A stretch of 5,678 nt of DNA from Deltaproteobacteria bacterium (GTDB lineage Bacteria > Bdellovibrionota > UBA1018 > UBA923): NCBI GenBank assembly GCA_016194725.1, contig JACQAW010000373.1, positions 1 to 5,678 on the forward strand, written 5' to 3'. A program made the translations under genes and the position numbers. Positions within the stretch are counted from its first letter, which is position 1. The number at the start of each line of letters is the position of its first letter. Below are positions 1 through 5,476 of this stretch, in pieces. The notes beneath the pieces are model-generated. The model did no database searches, was not told the origin of the DNA, and saw only the letters and a list, made by a program, of their open reading frames with translations.

Positions 1-2
1 AA

Positions 3-644
3 ACCACCGACTTCGCGCCGCTGCCCTGCTCGCACCCACAATGCGTATCGCTCACTTATCTCTTGCGTCTCAATGACGGCAGCTTCATGCCTTTCGGGCG
101 TTTCGTCGATTTTAAAAAGCACGGCAAGATGCTGCGCTCCTCGGCGACTCTGGGCGCCTCGGCCGAAATGCAGGATGTCTTTCAAGACGTCATTCACGAG
201 GTCTTCGCCAACCAGGACGAGGTCGAGCGCGGGCCCGAGGTGCTGCAGGCGCTTCGCCGCAGCGTGGACGTCATGTTTCCCGATCATCCGGTGACGCCAA
301 AGGAAGCCGTGCAGATCGGCGAAAGCCAGGCCAAGTCCATTTTCCTGCATCACTATATGGATAAGCATGACTTCGACCTGGAACGCCTCAGAAAGTGCTG
401 CCACCACTATCCGCAAGTCGACGGCCGCATCATGCCGGCGTGCGGGTTCAATATGTTCCACCGCGGTGCCGCCAAAGGCCCCGAGACGCCGTTGGCGCCA
501 TGGGGTAAAAAACCCTGGGATAAATCTGAGGTCAAGCCGGCTTTCACCGAGGCACGCACCGACACGCGGCAGGCATTGGTCGGAATTGGCCCTAATGAGA
601 AACCGGGTAAAGCGCCGCACAATACCGAGCTTGGCAAGAAATGA
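3..644 (+). CDS. Tes/Mss-like radical SAM protein, C-terminal part (5' truncated by window)
   Basis: The reading frame is open from the first bases, so this is the C-terminal 213 residues of a longer protein. A TTG at 63 could be read as a start, but conserved sequence continues upstream of it. The radical SAM CX3CX2C motif would lie outside the window. Visible are a Cys-Ser-His-Pro-Gln-Cys motif (fragment residues 9-14), a Pro-Phe-Gly-Arg-Phe-Val-Asp stretch (30-36), and a block at about 114-150 with HHYMD, DLERLRKCC, HYPQVDGR and MPACGFN (Cys 132, 133 and 147). From memory, this Cys-rich block (Cys pair, His, PDGR-like turn, P-x-C-x-x-N) is typical of the tetraether/membrane-spanning lipid synthase family (MJ0619/Tes, bacterial Mss), where such cysteines hold auxiliary Fe-S clusters. 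Residues from about 155 on form a Pro/Lys-rich, probably disordered tail. The stop overlaps the next start (ATGA). A role in lipid chain coupling is inferred; another radical SAM function remains possible. Confidence 0.7.
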   Translation, partial: TTDFAPLPCSHPQCVSLTYLLRLNDGSFMPFGRFVDFKKHGKMLRSSATLGASAEMQDVFQDVIHEVFANQDEVERGPEVLQALRRSVDVMFPDHPVTPKEAVQIGESQAKSIFLHHYMDKHDFDLERLRKCCHHYPQVDGRIMPACGFNMFHRGAAKGPETPLAPWGKKPWDKSEVKPAFTEARTDTRQALVGIGPNEKPGKAPHNTELGKK

Positions 645-1384
645 GTAAACTTCTCGAGGGCCGGGTTGCTTTGGTAACGGGTGGCTCTCGCGGACTGGGC
701 CGGGCAATTTGCCTGGCACTGGCACGCGAAGGCGCCGATGTGGCCTTCAACTACTCCCGCTCGGAGGGTCCCGCAAATGAGCTTCTGGCCGAGCTGCGCA
801 AGCTGACCAAGCGTGCGTGGGCCTTCAAGGTTTCCGTCCTCGATAAAAAAGGCCTGAACGACATGGTCCGCGCTATCGACGAAGAGGCCGGTGGCATCGA
901 CATTCTGGTCAACAACGCCGGCATCGGCCAGGTCGTGCCGCTGGCGCTGATGGAAGAAGAAGACTGGGACCGAATGATGAGCACCAACGTCAAAGGCGCG
1001 TTTCTCACCTCGCAGGCCGTGCTGCGTACCATGGTGCGCGCCAAGCGCGGCCGCATTCTGAACATGAGCTCGCTTGCCGGGGTGAAAATGATGCTGGCGC
1101 CCGTGCATTACTGCGCCGCCAAAGCCGCGTTGAAAGGTTTTACCGAAGGCCTGGCCAAAGAGATCGCGCGTTATGGCATTACAGTGAACTGCCTGGCACC
1201 CGGAATTCTGGATGAAGGCGTTGCCGTAAACGTGCCGGACGGAAAAAAAGCGGAATACATCAGCCACTGCGCCATGGGCCGCGTGGGCACGGTTGCCGAG
1301 GTGGCTGAGGTGGTGGCCTTTGTCGTCTCTGACCGCAACTCGTACATGAACGGCGCAACCATAGTTCTCGATGGCGGCGTCTAG
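641..1384 (+). CDS. SDR-family oxidoreductase, FabG-like (3-oxoacyl-ACP reductase type)
   Basis: A full-length classical short-chain dehydrogenase/reductase of 247 residues, the usual size. It carries the Rossmann nucleotide-binding motif TGGSRGLG (13-20), the NNAG motif (91-94), the structural Asn116, and the catalytic Ser144, Tyr157 and Lys161 (YxxxK). It also has the PG turn (187-188) and a C-terminal xxLDGGx ending, as in FabG. Arg17 in the glycine-rich loop favours NADPH. The family reduces keto groups on acyl-ACP or small molecules in the cytoplasm; the true substrate is not visible. The ATG at 641 overlaps the upstream TGA by 4 nt and has only a weak ribosome-binding site, so translational coupling is likely. 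Its place between a lipid-type radical SAM protein and a membrane acyltransferase suggests a ketoacyl or lipid-head substrate rather than housekeeping FabG, but this is inference. Confidence 0.9.
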   Translation: MSKLLEGRVALVTGGSRGLGRAICLALAREGADVAFNYSRSEGPANELLAELRKLTKRAWAFKVSVLDKKGLNDMVRAIDEEAGGIDILVNNAGIGQVVPLALMEEEDWDRMMSTNVKGAFLTSQAVLRTMVRAKRGRILNMSSLAGVKMMLAPVHYCAAKAALKGFTEGLAKEIARYGITVNCLAPGILDEGVAVNVPDGKKAEYISHCAMGRVGTVAEVAEVVAFVVSDRNSYMNGATIVLDGGV

Positions 1385-2549
1385 TAATTCCGCTGCGCGC
1401 TTCGAAGCGGTGGATGGCTTGCGCGCCATTTCGATTCTGTGGATGGTCGCCTTTCACTCCCTGTGGCTGCTGGGCTACGCCATGCCGCCCGGCGAATTCA
1501 GCAAACTCATCACCAGCCCCTGGTTGCGCCCCCTGGCCAAAGGCCATTTCGGCGTCGATATCTTCTTCGTGCTCAGCGGCTTTCTGATCGGAAACTTATT
1601 GATGAAAGAGCTCAAGCGCGAAGGGCGCATCGGCCTTGCCAGCTTTTATCGAAGGCGCGCATTCAGAATCCTGCCCGCTTACCTGGTGCTGCTGTTGCTG
1701 GCTTACCCGGTACCCGACATGGATGGCCACTCGGTCTGGGCAAATCTGCTTCTGGTGAATAACTTTGTTCCGCTCTACACGCAGTTCGTGCCCTGGAGCT
1801 GGTCGCTGGTCGTGGAAGAGCAGTTCTACCTCGTGTTTCCCTTGGTTCTTCCGCTCATTTTACAGCTCTGGAAAAAGCCGCTGAGCCGGCTGTATCTCTA
1901 TTTTTCGGCGCTGGCCGCTGGGATAATGACCCAAAGCCTGCTGCTTCGAACCCACGCCATAAATGCCCTTCCGCCATTTCATCCTTATCTGGGCTGGGAC
2001 GCTTTTGGCCTCTACTTCGATACGATTTACGACAAACCTTATACCCACTTCGCGGGAATTCTGTGCGGCATCGTCGTCGCGCATCTGCTGAACTATCATG
2101 AGCTGCAAAAGTGGTTTTCGAAAAACGCTTTGACTGCACGGCTTTTTCTCGGGCTTTGCCCGGTGCTGCTGCTGACGGCAATGCTGGAGCCTTCCGAGGG
2201 CCGGGTTGCGGTACAGCTTTATCTGGCCACGGTGCGCACCGTCTTTTCGGCCCTGGTTGCCTATGTTCTGGCATATGTCGTCTGCATCAAACCAGACTCC
2301 AGCGCTCTTGCGCGCGCACTTTCGGCCCGGCCATGGAAGGCGATTGCAGACGTGTCCTATGGCGCTTATCTCTTTCATCCACTGGCCATTCTGATTCTGT
2401 ACTCAACCGCCTTGAAACCCCTGGCAAAAACGCCGAGCAACTTGCTGTTGGGCCTGCCCGTACTGATCGCCATGAGCCTCGGAATCGGTTTTGTCAGCTA
2501 TCGCTGCGTCGAGCGGCCCGCGCAGGCGCTGGGTAAACGGCTAACTTGA
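1371..2549 (+). CDS. Acyltransferase family 3 (OafA-like) integral membrane protein
   Basis: A polytopic membrane protein of 392 residues with about ten hydrophobic segments. It carries the hallmarks of the acyltransferase-3 family: VDGLRAISI at 14-22 followed by the conserved His29 in the first membrane segment, FGVDIFFVLSGFLI (60-73), a basic RRRAFRILPAY stretch (94-104), WSLVVEEQFYL (144-154) and SYGAYLFHPL (329-338). It ends in an SYRCVERP motif (376-383), as is common in the family. Members transfer acetyl or longer acyl groups across the membrane to sugars, peptidoglycan, O-antigen or lipids. There is no extra SGNH domain, so any acceptor processing is left to the core. The ATG at 1371 lies inside the SDR gene (14-nt overlap) and has no clear ribosome-binding site, so reinitiation after the SDR is likely. 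The acceptor is unknown. Confidence 0.92.
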   Translation: MAASSNSAARFEAVDGLRAISILWMVAFHSLWLLGYAMPPGEFSKLITSPWLRPLAKGHFGVDIFFVLSGFLIGNLLMKELKREGRIGLASFYRRRAFRILPAYLVLLLLAYPVPDMDGHSVWANLLLVNNFVPLYTQFVPWSWSLVVEEQFYLVFPLVLPLILQLWKKPLSRLYLYFSALAAGIMTQSLLLRTHAINALPPFHPYLGWDAFGLYFDTIYDKPYTHFAGILCGIVVAHLLNYHELQKWFSKNALTARLFLGLCPVLLLTAMLEPSEGRVAVQLYLATVRTVFSALVAYVLAYVVCIKPDSSALARALSARPWKAIADVSYGAYLFHPLAILILYSTALKPLAKTPSNLLLGLPVLIAMSLGIGFVSYRCVERPAQALGKRLT

Positions 2550-2590
2550 GCTGGACGGGCAACAAGGTTCCGGGATAGCTTCAAGGAATC

Positions 2591-3037
2591 ATGCGACCGC
2601 ACCTTTCAATCAACGTCAAAGACATCGCGAAGTCAGTGGAGTTCTATACCAAGGCGTTCGGAGTCAAACCACAAAAGTTCATCGGCACCTACGCGAAGTT
2701 CGATTTGAAATCGCCATCCTTCAATTTTTCCATGCACGAGTCGGTCGAAGGAAGGCGCGCGAGCCAGGTCAACCACCTGGGAGTCGAGGTGGACAGCGTG
2801 GACGAGGTAAAAACCTGGCAAAAACGCTTCGAAGACCTGAAAATTCCGGTGCTGGTCGAAGACCAGACCGACTGCTGCTATGCTCTTCAAGATAAGTTCT
2901 GGTTTCGCGATCCGGATGGCAACAACTGGGAGGTTTTCTTCGTGCACGAGCAGCTAGCCAATGTTGGAGCGGAGCCACCCCGGAAAAAGAAGGTCGCCAA
3001 GGGAGCTGCCTGCGACACGGACTCGGGGTGCTGCTGA
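2591..3037 (+). CDS. arsI: ArsI-like C-As lyase (VOC/type I extradiol dioxygenase fold)
   Basis: A 148-residue cytoplasmic protein of the vicinal-oxygen-chelate superfamily with two beta-alpha-beta-beta-beta modules. The likely Fe(II) ligands are His4 (PHLSINV), His62 (VNHLGVEV) and Glu114 (WEVFF), in the positions known for ArsI (about 5, 62 and 115). The Thr-Asp-Cys-Cys-Tyr motif places the vicinal pair Cys95-Cys96, which in ArsI binds trivalent organoarsenicals; Lys102 follows as in the family. ArsI cleaves the C-As bond of methylarsenite or trivalent aromatic arsenicals, releasing arsenite. The protein ends in a Cys-containing tail (Cys141, Cys147, Cys148) of a sort seen in other ArsI proteins. 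AAGGA at 2583-2587 is very close to the ATG (3 nt). The aquaporin and arsC downstream support the arsenic role. CadI is a close relative, but the ars context favours ArsI. Confidence 0.88.
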   Translation: MRPHLSINVKDIAKSVEFYTKAFGVKPQKFIGTYAKFDLKSPSFNFSMHESVEGRRASQVNHLGVEVDSVDEVKTWQKRFEDLKIPVLVEDQTDCCYALQDKFWFRDPDGNNWEVFFVHEQLANVGAEPPRKKKVAKGAACDTDSGCC

Positions 3038-3041
3038 GATG
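3014..3041 (+). repeat. Copy 1 of arsI/aqpS tail repeat (C-terminal CC tail plus stop/start junction)
   Basis: This segment covers the last seven codons of arsI (Asp-Thr-Asp-Ser-Gly-Cys-Cys), its TGA and the aqpS ATG. It aligns with 3696-3726 at 25 of 28 aligned bases plus a 3-nt gap (one codon, AAA, extra in copy 2). The shared core is GGACTCG, then GG, then TGCTGCTGA and ATG after one base. A GGGG run at 3025-3028 can serve as a weak ribosome-binding site ten bases before the aqpS ATG. Confidence 0.75.
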
Positions 3042-3722
3042 CGTCCGCAGCTGAGCAAGGCAATCGCTGAGCTGGTCGGCACGTTTGCAATAATTTTTTC
3101 CGGCTGTGGCGCCATCATGATCGCCGAACGTTTTCCGGGAAGCGTCTCGCACTCTGCCATTCCCGCGGTCTTTGGGCTTGTCGTAGCCGCGATTATTTAC
3201 GCTACCGGTCACATTTCGGGCGCCCACTTCAATCCGGCGGTAACCGCGGCCTTTGCCATCGCAAGGCATTTTCCCCCACGGCAAGTCCTCATTTACTGGA
3301 CGGCGCAATTCGCCGGAGCACTGCTGGCGATGGGGCTTCTTTGGCTCCTGCTTCCGACTGGCCAGCTCTTTGGCGCCACGATTCCTGTTATTGCGCCTCT
3401 AAAAGCGCTGCTGTGGGAAGCCGTACTTTCGTTTTTCCTCATGTTCGTCATCATCGCGGTGGCGACCGATACCAGAGCCGAAGGCACGATGGCTGGTGCG
3501 GCCATCGGCGCGACGGTGATGTTTTGCTCCTTCTTTGGGGGCCCCGTCACGGGCGCCTCGATGAATCCGGCTCGCTCGCTTGCACCCAACCTTTTTCAGG
3601 GCGAGTGCAACACGCTTTGGATTTATCTGGTCGGTCCGTTTGCCGGCACCATAACCGCTGCTCTGCTTTACGAGGCAATCCGTTGCGGCCCTGCCGACAA
3701 GGACTCGAAAGGATGCTGCTGA
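3039..3722 (+). CDS. aqpS: MIP-family aquaglyceroporin, AqpS-like arsenite channel
   Basis: A channel of the major intrinsic protein family, 227 residues and six membrane segments, with both half-helix motifs: ISGAHFNPAVT (NPA at 65-67) and GASMNPARS (NPA at 176-178). By alignment in mind with AqpZ, the selectivity filter would be Phe45, Ser164, Ala173 and Arg179. The AqpZ His and Thr are thus replaced by small residues, which suggests a wider pore for uncharged solutes such as As(OH)3 (inference). The known precedent is AqpS in the Sinorhizobium meliloti ars operon, where it replaces an efflux pump downstream of arsenate reduction. An open frame extends upstream to a TTG at 2961, but that part overlaps arsI. 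The ATG at 3039 starts at the expected family N-terminus, one nucleotide after the arsI stop. The protein ends Asp-Ser-Lys-Gly-Cys-Cys, echoing ArsI. Confidence 0.92.
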   Translation: MRPQLSKAIAELVGTFAIIFSGCGAIMIAERFPGSVSHSAIPAVFGLVVAAIIYATGHISGAHFNPAVTAAFAIARHFPPRQVLIYWTAQFAGALLAMGLLWLLLPTGQLFGATIPVIAPLKALLWEAVLSFFLMFVIIAVATDTRAEGTMAGAAIGATVMFCSFFGGPVTGASMNPARSLAPNLFQGECNTLWIYLVGPFAGTITAALLYEAIRCGPADKDSKGCC

Positions 3723-3726
3723 AATG
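3696..3726 (+). repeat. Copy 2 of arsI/aqpS tail repeat (C-terminal CC tail plus stop/start junction)
   Basis: This segment covers the last eight codons of aqpS (Asp-Lys-Asp-Ser-Lys-Gly-Cys-Cys), its TGA and the arsC ATG. It is a near copy of 3014-3041, in the same position relative to the following gene. The end of arsC has no such copy. Confidence 0.75.
3708..3713 (+). promoter_or_regulatory. Ribosome-binding site of arsC inside the aqpS tail codons
   Basis: AAAGGA, encoding Lys-Gly of the aqpS tail, lies ten bases before the arsC ATG at 3724. It supports that start and implies translational coupling of arsC to aqpS. Confidence 0.6.
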
Positions 3727-4131
3727 AAGATCCTGTTCATGTGCGTGGCCAACTCTGCCCGCAGCCAGCTTGCCGAGGGTCTGGCCCGGAATCTTTTCGG
3801 CCCCAAAGCTCATGTTGAAAGTGCCGGGTCCCACCCGTCGAAACTGAACCCCTTCGCGGTAAAGGCGATGCAGGAAATCGGAATCGACATCTCCAGCCAC
3901 CATTCAAAGTCCATCGACGACCTGAGCCCGGAATTCATCGCGCAGCTCGATTACGTCATCACCCTTTGCGCCGAAGAGGTGTGTCCCATCCTGGTATCCC
4001 AGGCCAAAAAACTTCATTGGCCTTTTCCTGATCCCGCGGGCAAAGGCACCTCGGACGAAGAAAAGCTCGAATGTTTCAGAACGGCACGTGACTCCATACG
4101 CCATCGCCTCGAGGAATTCGCCAAAAAATGA
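3724..4131 (+). CDS. arsC: Arsenate reductase, thioredoxin-coupled LMW-phosphatase type
   Basis: A 135-residue cytoplasmic protein of the low-molecular-weight tyrosine phosphatase fold. The P-loop CVANSARS gives the nucleophile Cys7 and the oxyanion Arg13 (CX5R). The resolving pair is Cys82 and Cys87 in TLCAEEVCP, matching Cys82/Cys89 of S. aureus ArsC with a loop two residues shorter. Asp103 in the Asp-Pro-Ala motif is the likely general acid. The three-cysteine relay and thioredoxin recycling are known for this family; a pure tyrosine phosphatase would lack the Cys82/Cys87 pair. The enzyme turns arsenate into arsenite, which AqpS could then release. The start follows the aqpS stop by one nucleotide, with AAAGGA at 3708-3713 ten bases upstream. 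No arsR or pump gene follows; the next gene is convergent. Confidence 0.93.
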   Translation: MKILFMCVANSARSQLAEGLARNLFGPKAHVESAGSHPSKLNPFAVKAMQEIGIDISSHHSKSIDDLSPEFIAQLDYVITLCAEEVCPILVSQAKKLHWPFPDPAGKGTSDEEKLECFRTARDSIRHRLEEFAKK

Positions 4132-4167
4132 TGATGGCTATTCTGTTTGGTTTGTTTCACTTCAACT

Positions 4168-5292
4168 CTACTCGTCCCAGCCCCAACGCGGGTTGGTTGA
4201 TACGACAAAGCCATGCTGCCTCAGCTCGGCCAGCAACGACTTCAGCGCTTCCTCGTTCTCGACCTGCTCGATTCTTCCGTCCGGTCTATAAACGGTCATT
4301 GGAAAGTTGCCGGCTGAGAGCTTGGGCGATCCCGTAAAACGATTGGCCGCCCCATGCTGCACGAGGCTGCGCTCGCGCTCGTGTTTCTTGGTGTCAATTC
4401 CATCCAGGCTCTGGAAGCGCTTGTTGATCTTGCGAATCACTTGATGGTCGACCATGGTGATGTCGCCATACTCATGCACGACACGGGGGTCACGCTCGAG
4501 CGGGTCGGGGCCAGTGGTGCGCGTGGCAATGGCCAGCAAATCCAGATCGGACACAAACGGGCGTCCGCTGGTGTCGGCCAAGATATTAATGATCTGGTCG
4601 CCGGCTTTTACCTCGGCCACCCAGGCAGGCGCTCCTTCGCGAATCACGGCGAACTGGTGCGCGCGCGTCAGCGGCACGGCTATGGCCTCATGCCTGCTCA
4701 GGCATTGGTCCACCTCGTCCTGGTACCGCTTCAAACTTTCAGGTGAACTTGCAGCCTTGCTCAGCGACTGATCAACAGGCACGAAGCCCTTGGCAATTCC
4801 CTGCGCAGCGGTCTTGCCCTTGATGTGAATCGTCTTCGGATTCGTGGGCGCCCAGCTCATGGCCAAAAGCATATATGCGGTCGGCTCCTCGGGAAAAGCG
4901 ATGATCGTGGCGTTCTCCTCGCTGGCAATCGAGCCCACCGCTGCGTCGATGCGCGCCTTTCCCACCACCGCAAGCTCGTGCTCAAAAACCGAAAGCGCCA
5001 CCGTAGCCTGCCGGCGCTCTTCGGCATTCCCGGCGCGTTCCATATTTTCAATAAGCTCAGACCAGATAATCTTAGCCTGCCGCGCCCAGGCCTTTTCATC
5101 GGAAGGCAGCTTGCGAACAGCCTCAGCAAGCGCCCCATTTTCAATTTTCCTGGCCGCCTCGGACCCGCCGGCCGATACCAACAAACGTTCGGCCTGATCG
5201 CGGCAGATATTGGCCCGAGCGGAAGGCAGAAAGCCAAGCCCCAGAACAATCAGCGCCGCCAGAAATCCATTGAAATAGACCCTATAGAACAT
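4168..5292 (-). CDS. Secreted edema factor/CyaA/ExoY-like nucleotidyl cyclase-fold protein
   Basis: A 374-residue protein with a Sec signal peptide: residues 1-4 are the n-region, about 5-22 hydrophobic, with a probable cut after Ala-Arg-Ala27. Residues 28-125 are charged and likely helical. From about 130 to the end it resembles the catalytic core of anthrax edema factor (EF), CyaA and ExoY. Lys153, Lys160 and Lys179 have the exact 7- and 19-residue spacing of EF Lys346, Lys353 and Lys372, the last within KGFVPVDQSLSK (EF: AGFIPVDQDLSK). SDLDLLAIA gives Asp249/Asp251 for the metal-binding pair, and VQHG gives His313 for EF His577. Differences include Glu136 for EF Arg329, Lys158 for catalytic His351, and Phe319 near EF Asn583. 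The calmodulin-binding C-terminal part is absent. The family makes cAMP or other cyclic nucleotides inside host cells; whether this one is active is open. It is convergent with arsC. Assignment is by eye and from memory. Confidence 0.68.
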   Translation of the reverse strand: MFYRVYFNGFLAALIVLGLGFLPSARANICRDQAERLLVSAGGSEAARKIENGALAEAVRKLPSDEKAWARQAKIIWSELIENMERAGNAEERRQATVALSVFEHELAVVGKARIDAAVGSIASEENATIIAFPEEPTAYMLLAMSWAPTNPKTIHIKGKTAAQGIAKGFVPVDQSLSKAASSPESLKRYQDEVDQCLSRHEAIAVPLTRAHQFAVIREGAPAWVAEVKAGDQIINILADTSGRPFVSDLDLLAIATRTTGPDPLERDPRVVHEYGDITMVDHQVIRKINKRFQSLDGIDTKKHERERSLVQHGAANRFTGSPKLSAGNFPMTVYRPDGRIEQVENEEALKSLLAELRQHGFVVSTNPRWGWDE

Positions 5293-5329
5293 CGAGTACT
5301 TATCGGCAAAAACCCCGCACAGCTACTCG
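5293..5329. promoter_or_regulatory. Inverted repeat next to the start of the cyclase-like gene
   Basis: The 6-bp arms CGAGTA (5293-5298) and TACTCG (5324-5329) are exact reverse complements separated by 25 bases. The first arm abuts the ATG of the minus-strand cyclase-like gene. This could be an operator or a hairpin that masks the ribosome-binding region, but arms this short can arise by chance. No clear Shine-Dalgarno sequence was found for that gene, and no convincing -10/-35 pair in the 184-bp divergent region (5293-5476). Confidence 0.25.
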
Positions 5330-5476
5330 GAACACCAGCGCTCAAAACAAAATGCTTAGGCAAAAAATACCGCCGCGCAAAGCCCCGCCCCTCTTTACGA
5401 TGAAGCCAGGAGCAGGGTCTGGTACATGAACGAAATAGAGCAGGCATTCACGCCACAAACGTTATATTTTCAGGAA

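Noticed and set aside
3..644. Arsenosugar radical SAM protein ArsS as the identity of the first gene, given the ars neighbours
   Set aside because: The visible C-terminal motifs (HYMD, RKCC, DGRIMPACGFN) match my memory of Tes/Mss-like proteins and not the ArsS C-terminal domain; no ArsM is nearby.
407..1429. A long open frame (340 codons) on the minus strand across the SDR gene
   Set aside because: It lies opposite a clear, motif-complete SDR, is rich in His and Gln as GC-rich antisense shadows are, and shows no recognisable domain.
1855..2378. Two overlapping minus-strand open frames inside the acyltransferase gene
   Set aside because: The plus-strand gene carries all acyltransferase-3 motifs; the antisense products look like shadow sequence with no motifs or start signal.
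2961..3038. An N-terminal extension of the aquaporin from a TTG at 2961
   Set aside because: It would overlap arsI by 77 bases and add a basic, non-conserved leader. The ATG at 3039 gives the usual family N-terminus and a one-nucleotide junction like that of arsC.
4132..4167. A bidirectional terminator between the convergent arsC and cyclase-like genes
   Set aside because: The 36-bp gap contains T-rich stretches but no stem of useful length was found.
4354..5403. Plus-strand open frames opposite the cyclase-like gene
   Set aside because: They lack motifs and proper start signals, whereas the minus-strand frame has a signal peptide and ordered cyclase-family motifs.
5462..5470. An AT-rich TATATTTT segment as a -10 box for the lipoprotein gene
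   Set aside because: It lies too close to the start at 5477 and has no -35 element at the right distance.
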